Assembly (NCBI RefSeq): GCF_011386835.1
Contig: NC_088797.1
Location: 99,644,264 to 99,708,263, forward strand
Source: Chrysemys picta bellii
Lineage: Eukaryota; Chordata; Testudines; Emydidae
Direction of reading: 5' to 3'
Length of the DNA: 64,000 bases
The first letter of the stretch is position 1; every line of letters starts with the position of its first letter. Positions 36,376-48,411 of this stretch are shown here, one piece after another. Position numbers and translations under genes: made by a program. A model generated the notes under the pieces. The model did not search any database. It had not been told where the DNA came from and saw nothing but the letters and a program-made list of their open reading frames with translations.

Positions 36376-36510
36376 GTTGTAGCCATGTAGGTCCCAGAAT
36401 ATTAGAGAGAGACATGATGGGTGAGGTAATATCTTTTACTGGACCAAGCTTTCAAGCTTACATAGAGCTCTTCTTCAAAGATATTTCCTCATCCACCTTG
36501 TTTCTTTACT
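36376..36510 (+). repeat. Dispersed SINE-like repeat, copy 3, rearranged
   Basis: Plus-oriented copy of the family at 8985 and 17392 (GGTGAGGTAATATCTTTTA, GAGCTCTTCTTCAAAG). Its own inverted start follows directly (TTCCTCATCCACCTTGTTTC). Confidence 0.6.
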
Positions 36511-36559
36511 ATTCTAAGAGAAGAAAAGGCAGCTTACAATGTTTCAAGCTAAATCAGGC

Positions 36560-39330
36560 TTAGTTTCATTCTATTTTATTTTATTAAATTGAGAATGAAG
36601 GATGTTTACATGTACCTTTTCCAGTTCTAATATATCTTTTTTGAGATGGGGCCATGAAAACTGCATGCAGTATTCAAGGTGTGAGAATACCATGGATTTA
36701 TATATAGGCAATATGATTTTTTCTGTCACATTATCTATCCCTTTCTTAATGATTCCCAACATTCTGTTTGCTTTTTAGCCACTGCAAATTGAGTGGATGT
36801 TTTCAGAGAACTATCCACAATGACTCCAAGATCTCTTTCTTGAGTGGTAACAGCTAATTTAGACCCCATCAGGTTAGTCTGTATCCACAAAAACAACAAG
36901 GAGTCCGGTGGCACCTTAAAAACTAACAGATTTATTTGGGCATAAGCTTTCATGGGTAAAAAACCTCACTTCTTCAGATGTTTTTTTACCCATGAAAGTT
37001 ATTTGAAGAAGTGAGGTTTTTCACCCACGAAAGCTTATGCCCAAATAAATCTGTTAGTCTTTAAGGTGCCACCGGACTCCTTGTTGTTTTAGTTGGGATG
37101 ATGTTCTCTAATGTGCACTACTTTGCACTTATCAACATTGAATTTTTTCTGCCATTTTGTTGCCCAGTCACCCAGTTTTGTGAGATCCCTTTGTAACCCT
37201 TCACAGTCTGCTCTGGACTTAACTATCTTGAGTAGTTTTGTACCATCTGCAAATTTTGCTACCTCACTGTTCATCCCCTTTCCCAGATCATTTACTAAGA
37301 TGTTGAACAGCACAGGTCCCAGTACAGATACTTGGGGGACCCCACAATTTATCTTTATTCACCATGAAGGCTGACCATTTATTCCAGCCTGTGTTCCTTA
37401 ACTTTTAACCAGTTACTGACCCATGAAAGGGCCTTCCCTCTTATCCTATGACTGCTTAGTTTGCTTAAGAGCCTTTGGTGAAGGACCTTTTCAAAGGTAC
37501 TATGAAAGTCCAAGTACACTGTATCAACTGTATGACCCTACATGCTTGTTGACTCTCTCAAAGAGATCTAGTAGATTGGTGAGGAACGATTTCCCTTTAC
37601 AAAAGCTGTGTTGACTCTTCCCCAACATATTCTGTTCATCTATGTGTCTGACAATTCTGTTCTTTACTATAGTTTCAGCCAATTTGCCTGGAACTGAAGT
37701 CAAACTTACTGGCCTTTTATTGCGGGGATCACCTCTAGAGCTTTTTTAAAAAATTGGTGTTACATTAGCTATATTCCACCCATCTGCTGTTTGGAGGGTG
37801 ATTTAAGTAATAGCTTACATACCAAAGTTAGTAGTTCTGCAATTTCATATTTGAGTTTCTTCAGAACTCTTGGGAATAACATCTGGTCCTGGTGACTTCT
37901 TATTGTTTAATTTATCAATTTGTTCCAAAACCTCCTCTATTGACACATCAATCTGGGACAATTCTTCAGATTTGTCACCTAAAAATAATGGCTCAGGTGT
38001 GGGAATCTCCCTCACATCCTCTGCAGTGAAGACTGATGCAAAGAATTTCATTTTGCTTCTCTGCAATGGCTTTGAGTGCTCCTTTAGCATCTTGATCACC
38101 CAGTGGTCCCACTGACTGTTTGGAAGGCTTCTGGCTCCTGAGGTACTTAAAAAAACATTTGCTGTTAGTTTTTGTGTCTTTTGCTATCTGCTCTTCAAAT
38201 TCTTTTTTGGACTGCCTAATTACACTTTTACACTTGACTTTCCAGGATTTATGCCCTTTTCTGTTTTCTGCAGTAGGATTTGACTTCCAATTTTCAAAGG
38301 ATGCATTTTTGCACCTAATTGTATCTTTTACTCCGTTGGTTAGCCATGGTGGCATTATTTTTGTCCTATTACAGTTTTTTTTATTTGGGGAATTCATTTA
38401 GTTTGAGCCTCTATTATGGTGTTTTAAAATAGTTTCTATACAGCTTGCAGGCATTTCACTCTTGTGGTTCTTCCTTTTAATTTCTGTTTAATTAGCTTCC
38501 TCATTTTTTCAGAGTTCCCCTTTCTAAAGTTAAATGTTACTATGGTGGGTTTCTTTGTTATTTAAGGATGTTAAATTTAATTACATTACGGTTGTTATTA
38601 CCGAGTGGTTTACCTCTTGGACTAGATTCTGTGAATTACTTTGGACTAAATCAAGAATTGCCTCTCCCCTTGTGGGTTTCAAGACTAGCTGCTTCAAGAA
38701 CAGTCATTAATGGTGTCTAGAAAGTTTTTCTCCGTATCCCATCCTGGGGTGACATGTACTCTGCCAACATGGGGATAGCTATAATTCCCCATTATTATTG
38801 CATTTTCTAGTTTTGTAACCTCTCTAATCTCCCTGAGCATTTCACAATCACTGTCACCATCCTTGTCAGGTGGTTGGAAGTGTATTCCTGTTGCTATATT
38901 CATTATTTAAGCATAGAATGTCTATCCCCAGAAATTCCATGGAACTGTTTGTTATTTAAGATTTTTATTATATTGGACTCTGCTTTTTTTCACATATAGT
39001 GCCATGCTCACATTAGCATGACCTACTCACTCATTCCTATATATTTTGTTCCTTGGTATTATTGTGTCTCATTGATCACCATCATTCCGCCAAGTTTCTG
39101 TGATGCCTATTACATCAATATTTAATACCAGGCACTTAAGTTCATCCATTTTAGTATTTAGATTTCTAGCATTTGTATACAAGCACTTACATAATTTGTC
39201 AATATTTTGTTGTCTGCCTTTGTGTGATGTAATTAAATGGGACTCTTTCATTTGACTGTTTCTCTTCATTTCCTACAAGTACTTAATCAACTTCTATCCT
39301 TTCCTCTTTACTAGGATATAGAATATCCCC
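36560..39330 (-). mobile_element. Old CR1-group LINE, endonuclease to reverse transcriptase, decayed
   Basis: Minus-strand translations follow ORF2 order from right to left. At 39269-39069 is an endonuclease start (LYTNARNLNTKMDELKCL, IGITETW). At 38903-38694 is the endonuclease middle, and at 38397-37993 the linker (NCNRTKIMPPWLTNGVKDTI, KYLRSQKPSK). At 38099-37845 is the pre-RT region ending NNKKSPGPDVIPK. At 37313-37089 is the RT end (LFNILVNDLG, VAKFADGTKLLKIV, with the catalytic F-A-D-D changed to F-A-D-G). At 36870-36571 is the C-terminal domain (QERDLGVIVDSSLKTS). Frames shift repeatedly. An inverted repeat (36872-37092) is inserted between VDKCKV and the QERDLG block. It is a fossil without function. 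Confidence 0.82.
36872..37092. repeat. Head-to-head inverted SINE-like repeat inside the LINE
   Basis: Arms 36890-36976 and 37004-37090 (87 bp each) are near-perfect inverse copies separated by a 27-base spacer. The unit contains GGAGTCCGGTGGCACCTTAA and 'tttatttgggcataagcttt', a common chelonian dispersed repeat. LINE coding homology resumes on both sides, so it is an insertion. Confidence 0.8.
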
Positions 39331-40557
39331 TTTAATAGATCCTCCCCTAAAGAACGCATCTGTCTGAACCATCTTTCTCCCAGCCCTTAGTCATATAAAA
39401 GCATCCATGCATGGGGCCCTTAGGCCATATAGATCCTTTTGCCTAAAATAGTATTACTACTACATTTTATGAAGAGATTTATGCATTTTTTTAAATACTT
39501 GCTTTCAATGTTCATTTTCTCTGATGAATTTTCTTTTGGTTTACTGATATTATTGAATAGCAATATGAATTTAATCTCTGTTCAATGTTCTGTAAAATCA
39601 CAGATGACTTACTGCTACGTTAAGATACTACTGCGTAAGGTATAAATAAAACAATAAAAGAACAAGAAGAATGTGATACTGAAATAACCTCTTGAGATGT
39701 CAAACCAAAATATGTAGGAGAGATTAGAGAAAAAATAAAACAAAAAAGTTAATCTTTTAAAGAATAATGAAACCTTGTATAGAATAATGTTCTTTTTCCT
39801 TTGGAAACTTGATGCCATTTAGAATTGTTTGAATAGCCAAATCTTTCTTATTCCACATCTATGCCTATAAACACTTAAGCATTCATATACTTTACTGACA
39901 ATAAGTCGGTACTACTAAAATTACACAAGTGTGTTTGAAACATCGCACTGAAGGATCACATTGTCACATAGCAGCGTGGTGGGGGCCGAGTATCTTCACA
40001 CCAGGGCCAGTCCCTGTGCCTCATACTGTATGCAATTTCGTATGCTCTTCACTATGTAGCTAAGTTAGTTATGACGATTCAAACCCTACTTAGTGATACA
40101 ATTTACAAATTTAGCAGAACTGCTATAGAATGTATTGCACATGATCAATTTGCACTTTTCAAAGGTTCATAACTTGGTCAAATCAAAACCAATGCACACT
40201 AGAACACTTACAGGCACTTTCTCCTCAATGAGGGCTATTTCTATGCCAAGTTTTAAGACTCAACCATTTTATATGTATCATTAGATCGGTTTTTATTTGA
40301 TTTTTTTAATATTGCTAGAATTTTTTTTTATAATAATAAAAGTAAAACATTATCTCCTCCACTTCCCTTGTATTCAAAAACCAGTTTTATTAAATCTTTC
40401 TAAACCAGTTCACCTTTGAACAGCGACAAAGCCTGAAAAATTTGCACCTGAAACATGAAAGTTTTCAGTCATAATATTTTTTTAGAAACAGGGGTTAGAA
40501 TGGAAAGCATAATTTAACCTTACCTACTATACAGAGGTCACTTCTGTTCTCAGTATA
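39331..40557. other. Non-coding sequence, nothing recognised
   Basis: No gene or defined element. Confidence 0.5.
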
Positions 40558-40622
40558 ATAAGAACATAAGAACGGTCATACTGGGTCAGACCAAAGGTCC
40601 ATCTAGCACAAATATTCAGTAA
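40558..40622 (-). mobile_element. CR1-group LINE 3' tail fragment
   Basis: Contains 'gggtcagaccaaaggtccat', shared with 21099-21285. Confidence 0.6.
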
Positions 40623-40681
40623 AGAGATGCTTGCCTCATGCCCAGCTATAATCTTTAAGCTTACCGATGCATAGGTTAAAG

Positions 40682-40904
40682 CAGGGGTTCCCAAACTGGG
40701 AGTCGGGAGCCCTCAGGGGGTTGCAAGGTTATTACATGGGGGGTCGCGAGCTGTCAGCCTCCACCCCAAAGCCCGCTTTGCCTCCAGCATTTATAATGGT
40801 GTTAAATATATTAAAGTGTTTTTAATTTATAAGGGGGGGGGGGGTCGCACTCAGAGGCTTGCTATGTGAAAGGGGTCACCAGTACAAAAGTTTGAGAACC
40901 ATTG
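40682..40904. mobile_element. hAT MITE (223 bp)
   Basis: CAGGGGTTCCCAAAC and, in complement, CAATGGTTCTCAAAC, with perfect 8-bp duplications GGTTAAAG (40674-40681, 40905-40912). G run near 40832-40843. Confidence 0.88.
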
Positions 40905-41710
40905 GGTTAAAGGGACACTGTCAAATTTAATAGGGCCAAAATTTAACCTACTTTGTTATTTTTATATCTGTTTACAGAGTCACTGCCATTTTTGTAAAAC
41001 AAATGCTTCAGTGCTCTTTTCTTCTCAAAAGGAATGATAGATTCCAGCAACTCAGCGCTCATGTGAAAAATACTTTTCACATGTGTTGGAAGGGAGAAAT
41101 GTGTGTAAGGAAATGGTTTCATTTTCAAGGAGTTATTATAAACAAAGTGAAAAGAAAAATGAATTATAAAGTTATGAAAAATAACTTGACAGTCTCCTTT
41201 GCAAGCCTTAATTTGGTATCAAATTTAGCAGTACATTCCTGATAAAACCTTACATTTGGTTATAATTATAGAACAATGGGGTTCTAAAGAACATTATGAA
41301 ATACTCTATTGCACCTGCAGTTTAAAATATATTTTTATCCACTGAAACTAGATATGAAAATGCAAATTTGGATGGAAATTCTGACTTGGATGCTTTCTAT
41401 AAACATGGCAAAATATGTAAGAAAAGATTATAATGACCCTTTATGCAGTGATGCACTGCCAACTTTTTATAAAAAGGGGCTTCAACTAAAATGTTCTGCC
41501 TTAGCCTGTGATAAATCTTGCATGCCTGGCATGTGTGTCTTACAGACATGAAGGATGAGGGGCTGGGGAATCTATTCATTTTCCTATTTAAACCAAAATG
41601 CTTAATCATAACCAAAGAAGGAGACATCATCACTTGGCAAACACATTTCTATGAACTGCATTTACTGGAAATGTTTATACTTTGTTCCTGAAAAATATAC
41701 AAAGTACACT

Positions 41711-41855
41711 CATAGATTTATATATTTTAGGGCCAGAAGGGATCATTATAATCATCTTGTCTGACCTTCTGCATAAGATTGGCCAAAGACCTTTACCAGT
41801 AAAATCTGCATCAAGCTCACAATTTCTGCTTGAGTTATAGCATATATATAGCACA
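41711..41855 (-). mobile_element. CR1/L3-type LINE 3' fragment
   Basis: Starts CATAGATTTATATATTTTAG and contains 'ggccagaagggatcattata'. It continues into the same 3' block found at 16222-16330 (TTGGCCAAAGACC, GAGTTATAGCATAT). Confidence 0.7.
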
Positions 41856-43059
41856 GTGCTCAGCTTGTGTAGTTTGAAGTGTGTGTATATAGCTATATTG
41901 ATAGATAGATTGTTTTGTAGGTAGGTGCAGAAATATTAGTCTCTAGGGATCTTTCTTTTTTCCCTTTTTAATGTAATCCTTGACATTAGGTTCTACCTTG
42001 TGGATTCCAAGGACTAAAAAGTTGCTCTTCAGAAGCATCTTTGTAAGTCATCCTAGGTATAGATGGTGTTCATCCCTCCCTGGATGCTGCTAAACTATCA
42101 AAGGGAGGAAAGCTACCCAATGCTTCCTTCAATTTGGTGACAGAATTTTTACAAGGTTCTCCCAATAGCTCCCTCCAGCACATCATTGCCATTTTCTAAA
42201 TTACACAGTGGTTCAAAAGACAGAACTAGGAAAATAACTGCAATCAAAGTACTCCCAGAATTCAGTAAACTTGTAGTATTATCCAGAAAAGTATCATTTT
42301 GGAGTACTCAGCATTTCAAGGAATAAGCCTATTAAAATGAGATGCTGTTGGAGGTTAACTAAAATTCAACCATAGTTCACTTAAATTTAATAACACGCTT
42401 AAACAAATGCAACATTTCCATTTCCCGCTAGATAAAAATTTAATTGTTCCACTTCATTATTTGATAATAATACTGCATTCTATTAAGGGGCTTATTTATT
42501 ATTGTTTTCCTTAGGCTGTTCCAAAGCTCCAAGGTAATGCTCTTCTTTTATATCAAGTTTTTGCGATAAGAACCATAAAACAATTTAGTGGAAGTAAAGA
42601 CAATTTTTCTGAAAATGTCACTGTCCATGCAAACTTAACTCATCTGAGAGTTCCTGACTAAACTATTTCCCATCGACTTCAATGGAATTGCTCACATGTG
42701 TAGAAGTTTGTTGGATCAAGCCCATAGATTGTAATAGCAAAATATATACTCATTTCTGTTTGTATGTTGAATTTTTACATCAAGCATGGAAACACTTATG
42801 CAATATCTGTAAACACAGCACACTGGTATTGGAAGTAAAATATACATTATAATCACACTTGAAGTTAAATATTTAAGACCAGTAACAAGTTACAATTACT
42901 TTTCTTATTAATCCATTTATATTAAATAATTATATGAGCTTTTAATCTTGTAATCAGTTTGAGTCCTGCAGTGATAAAGTAGTAATCTGCTTTGAATACA
43001 AGATACAAACAAAATATATATATATGAGTCAGTTGTACACAACTGTTTATACCACTTAC
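41856..43059. other. Intronic or downstream non-coding sequence
   Basis: Lies downstream of the last visible ADGRA exon on the minus strand. No further exon found; old dispersed-repeat remnant near 42660-42730. Confidence 0.5.
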
Positions 43060-43275
43060 TTTGGTAGAAAAATTCATGAAAGAACCACTGAGACTGCCAT
43101 CGTTGCACTTAAAATTCAAATGTTGATCTGGATGATAATCTGCTTCCCAGCTCCCCACATCATGGATCAGTGACCTGTCTGAATTTTCAGATATTTTCTG
43201 GAAGGCAGTGCAAGTCATTCCTATGAAGCTAGATGGCTTGATCATAAAGGCCTCCAGAGCAATATTAAGGGAAAT
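43060..43275 (-). CDS. Exon of an adhesion GPCR subfamily A gene (third visible exon)
   Basis: 216 bp, 72 codons, phase 0 on both sides. On the minus strand it is preceded by TTTTGACAG and followed by GTAAGT. It encodes SLNIALEAFMIKPSSFIGMT, CTAFQK, then a variable stretch and LNFKCNDGS. The order N-(I/V)-ALEA-(F/Y)-x-IK, G-(M/L)-TCT-x-FQ and a later (F/L)x(F/R)xC block is that of ADGRA2/ADGRA3 ectodomains, just before the GAIN/GPS region. It follows the exon at 56128-56289 in frame. The protein would be a plasma-membrane receptor; ADGRA2 and ADGRA3 act in Wnt-related signalling. Paralogue not settled: IKPxS and TCTAFQ lean to ADGRA2, while GMTCT and FQK are like ADGRA3; a long form of ADGRA1 is also possible. 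No downstream exon seen to the left. Confidence 0.85.
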
Positions 43276-45305
43276 CTGTCAAAACACATTGAGAAACTGG
43301 TATTTTGCTAAGATACTTTAAAAGGAATCCTCAGTACAAAATATGCATTTTGTATACACTGTATATTATATATACACACATATGAAACATGATAATAAAC
43401 ATATGGAAAGGTAAACTGATCAAAGAAAAAAATAATTTCTATAACAGTATGGTGGTTTTGCTTGCACCTTGATTATGAATACAATAATGATAGAAGAAAG
43501 AACATCAAATAAATGTACAAAAAGCCTGATGCTCCTTTCCCATATATCAATTTTACAATAGTGTAGCTACCAACATCAGTGGAGTTAATCCAGATTTATA
43601 GCAGTGTAAATACAAGGAGAATAGAGCACCTATTATTAGTAGTAAATATGTTAAAAAGCATCCAAGATTGTGCTCAGTTTCTCCTAACACATCTAATATA
43701 AATGAGGCCAGATCTTCATGCCTGGCTGTTTGGCAACTGGCACTGTTGAGGTAGCCACTCCCTGATTGCTAATCCACCAGGCACCAGTCATGTCCAAAGT
43801 AGTAACACAGAGCAGTCTGAGCATTGTTCTAAGCTACACAGCTCCAGCAGCCCATAAAGGTCTTCTCTGGCAGCCAGAAATTGCTGTAGGGCACATCTCT
43901 TGCCATGCCTGCTTTTCTTGGCTACTGTCTCTACATCAGGACCTAAAGATGCTCCTATGGCATCAGTTATTGGTCAGTAACTCTGAAGTCAACTCCCACC
44001 CACTATGACGGGCTGAGACAACCCCATTTCAATAAAATGCCTAATACAGAAAATATGAAACATCCATACATATTAAATCTGATTTGTATAAAATCTTGAA
44101 TATATATATATATATAGAAGAGCTAAGGAGAGAGACAAGCTTTAGGTTTCATTTGCAGAGAAGTTACTATTGACTGTCCTTATGTTTCCGTTCCACTCAG
44201 GAAACAATTAGAGAGAACTCAGGAAAGTTTAAGATAATTTCCCTACTAAAGCATATCCATGCTATGCTGTGCAGCAATAAAAGCCATTAATATGGCCATT
44301 AAGACACAGGTCTGGAAAACAGGGAAAAATATTATCCTTGGTGCAACTTCCCTCTCAAGTGCTGTTTTTGCACTTTCCATGTTCTGGTTCACACAATCAA
44401 AATGGGTATATATACATACTATAACTTCCATAGGTCAGTCTAGCGCTGAAGTCATACAGGGCTTATTAGTGGACTCACATTTCCTGAGTGCCGTCAATGG
44501 AAGAGCACAGTCTTTACTAGTCCTAGAGAAACGGTGTTTCATGTTTCATTATGCAAAGTGGTAATTAATGATGATGGGAAAGTTTTAACAGCAGCACAGC
44601 TCAGAAGAATAGCACGTTTTCTACCCCTGGATTTTTGTCAATCAGGTACATTTGCTGCTGCAAGAACACAGTTTTGATGATTATTTGTAAAGTAACAAAC
44701 ATGCACATGGCACTTTATACATTCTTTTTCATTTGTAGGAATGGGGTTGTCAGGGAAATTTTGCCCCTTGATTTAGAAAAGGAAGGGACTCTAGAGTTTA
44801 TTAGGCTCCGAGCATTCTGTGATACTCTTCAGCACCTCAGGCAATCGTGTTCCACAATAAGACTCAACTTCACTCAGTATTGATTAGAATGGGGTGAAAT
44901 GGTCACATCAAACCCCAGAAAATTTGGAGCGTGGTGCCAGTTCTGCTGAAGGTTTATTTTGCAGAAGATTTTCACATGACTTCACACTAGTGGAAAGTAC
45001 TTTCTACCTGGCAGGGAGAAAAAACAAACAAACAAGCAAACATAAGACTCAGTTTAGAGCTGGCTGGGAAACTGTTTTTCTGTCCCAGGAAAATTTTTGA
45101 AACTTTGAAAATATTTCCTGTCCTGATTGGAATAAAAAGCTGAAATTTTGAAGTTTTTTGCTGAATTGATATATCACAGTATTTCATTTTGGAAGCACTG
45201 AAATGTGGTATTTCTGAAGGGAAATATATTAATCAGGATCCTTGACTTCCCACCTGGTGAGCTGCAATGGAGCTGGGAACCCTGGAAGCCCCAGCAGCTG
45301 CAGAC
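43276..45305 (-). other. ADGRA intron, left part
   Basis: Left part of the 12.9-kb intron (43276-56127). It contains a dispersed-repeat remnant near 43530-43640 and a (TA)n at 44099-44116, and no supported second gene. Confidence 0.6.
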
Positions 45306-45698
45306 TAAGGCCTGGTCTACACTAGGAGGTTATGTCGAATTTAGCAGTGTTAAATCGAATTAACCCCGCACCCGTCCACACAATGAAGCTATTTAGTTCG
45401 ACATAGAGGTCTCTTAAATTCAATTTCTGTACTCCTCCCCAACGAGGGGAGTAGCACTAAATTCGACATGGCCATGTCGAATTAGGGTAGGTGTGGATGG
45501 AAATCGACGCTAATAGCTCCGGGAGCTATCCCACAGTGCACCACTCTGTTGATGCTCTGGACAGCAGTCTGAGCTCGGATGCTCTGACCAGCCACACAGG
45601 AAAAGCCCCGGGAAAATTTGAATTCCTTTTCCTGTCTGGGCAGTTTGAATCTCATTTCCTGTTTGGACATTGTGGCGAGCCCAGCAGCACTGGCAACG

Positions 45699-46274
45699 AT
45701 GCAGAGTTCTCCAGCAGAGGTGACCATGCAATCTCAGAATAGAAAGAGGGCCCCAGCATGGACTGATCGGGAAGTCTTGGATCTGATCGCTGTGTGGGGC
45801 GATGAGTCCATGCTTTCGGAGCTGCGATCGAAAAGACGGAAGCAAAGATCTACGAGAAGATCTCAAAAGCCATGACAGAGAGAGGATAGGGCCGGGATGC
45901 AACGCAGTGCCATGTGAAAATCAAGGAGCTGAGACAAGCGTACCAGAAGACCAAAGAGTCAAACGGACGCTCCGGATCCCAGCCCCAGACATGCTGTTTC
46001 TACGAGGCACTGCATTCCATTCTAGGTGCGGCCACCACCACTACCCCACCACTGACCGTGGACTCTGAGGATGGGATATTGTTGACGGCCACTTCCTCGG
46101 AGATGTTAGCGGATGGGGAAGATGAGGAAGGTGAGGAGGAGGACGAGGAAGTCGACAGCGCTTACAACGCTGATTTCCCAGACAGCCAGGATCTCTTCAT
46201 CACCCTCACAGAGATCCCCTACCAACCGTCCCCAGGCATTAACCCAGACCCTGAATCAGGGGAAGGATCGGTCG
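45699..46274 (+). pseudogene. Harbinger Myb/SANT-like protein, exon 1
   Basis: Starts at ATG 45699 (MQSSPAEV...). Residues 15-45 (RAPAWTDREVLDLIAVWGDE) are the first helix of a Myb/SANT-like (MSANTD/NAIF1 type) DNA-binding domain, with the spaced tryptophans. A 1-base frameshift near 45838 and a TAG near 45889 break the domain; the frame then continues through VKIKELRQAYQKTKES, and an acidic tract (EDEEGEEEDEEVDS). It ends at a consensus donor (GTAAGT at 46275). In Harbinger transposons this partner binds the termini and carries the transposase into the nucleus (established knowledge). The two lesions make it inactive here. Exon 2 is at 47181. Confidence 0.8.
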
Positions 46275-46388
46275 GTAAGTGTTTTAAACATGTAAACATT
46301 TATTTTGAACAGAACAGGAATATTAACAATGGGTTTTTCATGATTTGTTTGCCCTAGGCGCTTAACGTTTTAGTCCTTGGCAGTGCAA

Positions 46389-46679
46389 CTACTGCAAAAG
46401 AAGGTCTATATGTCCGGGGATAGAGCTGAAATCCTCATGGGACATCTCCACGAAGCTCTCCTGGAGGTAATTGGAAAGCCTTTGCATGAGGTTCCTGGGG
46501 AGAGCAGCCTTATTGTGTCCTCCGTGGTAGGAAACTTTTCCTCGCCAGGCTATCATCAAGTACTCTGGGATCATTGCCTTGCAGAGCATGGTGGCATACG
46601 GCCCTGGTTTTTGCTGGCTTTCACGCAGCATGCGTTCTTTCTCGGTCTCAGAAATTCTCATCAGAGTGATGTCGCTCAT
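46389..46679 (-). CDS. Unassigned 96-aa antisense frame in the Harbinger intron
   Basis: Starts at an ATG in a strong Kozak context (CACCATGA) at 46679 and ends at 46389. It encodes a mixed, charged, non-repetitive protein (MSDITLMRISETEKERML..., NLMQRLSNYLQESFVEMSHE) with predicted helices and no signal peptide, membrane segment or motif that I recognise. It lies wholly inside the intron of the Myb-like gene, on the opposite strand and the same strand as the transposase. The overlapping plus-strand frame (46377-46901) looks like its shadow. It could be a third transposon gene, an exon of a longer minus-strand product, or chance. Function unknown. Confidence 0.45.
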   Translation of the reverse strand: MSDITLMRISETEKERMLRESQQKPGPYATMLCKAMIPEYLMIAWRGKVSYHGGHNKAALPRNLMQRLSNYLQESFVEMSHEDFSSIPGHIDLLLQ

Positions 46680-47180
46680 GGTGACCTGCTTAGAATTAGG
46701 GGAATGTTACTATTGGGACTGCTTGCCTGTTCCTTTACAGAATTGTCACCGGCGGTTTACCACCACGCAATGGAGGCGGGAGAGGGGCAGCATACAGGGA
46801 TCTTTCCTGGGGACAGCCATGGGGGGTGGGACAGGGGCAGAGTTCATGCTTGCCGGATTGCCGGCAGCAGGAACTGCCCAACGATAGGAGCATTGCTTTG
46901 AACATGAAAGGAGGGCACTGCTCTAATTTAAGTTTTAAGCAGCCAAAAATCTACGGCTTACCATGTCAGCCTGCTACCCGAATTCTGCTGTCCTGCCCCG
47001 CTTGTCTGATCTCCACTGCAAGACCCAAGGCACTGAATGCGAAGGCCGAAAATTCGACCTTGTCCTGAGTGCGCATGTGATAGGTGCTGTGCATGCTCTT
47101 GTTCACAGAGAAAGACTATGTTCATTGTTCACAAAAAATTATCTTTGTGAGGAATTCACTCCCTTTTTCCCATCCCACAG

Positions 47181-47650
47181 CTGCGACTGTCTCCCGACCT
47201 ACCCTGGCATCCCCCTCGCAGAGGCTGGCGCAGATTAGGCGGAGAAAGAAAAGGACACGGGACGACATGTTCTCGGAACTTATGGGCTGCTCCCGAGCCG
47301 ATGCGGCCCAGCAGACCCAGTGGAGGGAGAACATGTCGCAATACCAGCGAGCACACAGTGAAAGGGAGGAGAGGTGGCGGCAGGAAGACCAGCAGGCGAC
47401 TCAAACGCTGCTTGGACTAATGAGGGAGCAAACGGACATGCTCCGGCACCTTGTGGATGTTCTGCAGGACCGGAGGCAGGGGGACAGAGCCCCGCTGCAG
47501 TCTATCTCTAACCGCCCTCCCCCGCCACAAACTCCCATACCCCCCTCATCCAAAGTCCCAAGAAGGAGGGGTGGCAGGGGCCGTGAAAACTGTCACTCCA
47601 CCCCTGCAGACTGCTCAAGTACCAGAAGGCTCTCATTCCCAAAAATTTGA
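47181..47650 (+). pseudogene. Harbinger Myb/SANT-like protein, exon 2
   Basis: Acceptor CCCATCCCACAG at 47169-47180; the phase-1 junction with exon 1 restores the frame. It encodes a basic patch (RLAQIRRRKKRTRDDMFSEL), likely nuclear localisation. A glutamine/arginine-rich coiled-coil follows (WRENMSQYQRAHSEREERWR, LMREQTDMLRHLVDVLQDR), then a proline-rich, basic tail, stop at 47648-47650. The coiled-coil is a common partner surface in this protein family. The intron is 906 bp. Exon 2 itself has no lesion. Confidence 0.78.
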
Positions 47651-48411
47651 TAAGTCCTTTCCTTCCCGCCTCACCCAAGCCCCCGTCCCAGTTTCATCCC
47701 CTAACTGTGTAGTTGCTAATAAAAGATACGTTTCTGTTAATTACTGTTTCCATCATGTTCTTTTAGGGGAGACTGTGTTTGAAGGAGGGGAAGGGGGTTG
47801 GTAATTGGAGAGGACAGTCACCTTTACCAGGGTACAGACACGGGGGCAGGTTCAGCAGAAGGTCACACACACATTGCAGTCAGTAGGCACCCTGGTCAGT
47901 CTGGGAGGTGGTTTTCATGTTCTGTGTGGGGGGGGGGGGGGGGCATGTGACTTTGTGGTGGGGGAGGGTGGATAGAGATCTTATGCTGCGGTCCTTATCC
48001 TGGATCACAGAGCCACGCAGCAGGGGATCTGTAACCGTCCTCCCCCGCCACAAAGTCACATAGCCCCCACACACAGAGTCCCGAAAAGGAAGGGTGGCAA
48101 GCTCCGTTGAAACAACCAGTCCACCACTGCGGACCTCTCTAGGAGCAGAAGCCTGTCATTCCTCGAGTTTAGAAGCATCCTTTCCATCACTACGCCCGCT
48201 CCCCACCACAGTCTGCGTCCCAGTTTCAACACTTTACCGCGAAATCCGTAATAAAGAAAATGGTGTTCATTAACAAAGTTCCATTTATTTTATTTTTACA
48301 CATGTGTTGGAAGGGGGGATGGGATGGGGTATGTAGCTGGAGAGGATAGTCAACAGTAAGTGGGTAAAGAAACGGGGGCAGGTTCAATTTCTCTTTAAAC
48401 AAACTTAATAG

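Noticed and set aside
46377..46901. 174-codon plus-strand frame in the Harbinger intron
   Set aside because: Lies opposite the better-supported minus frame (46389-46679) and starts without a good context; taken as its shadow.
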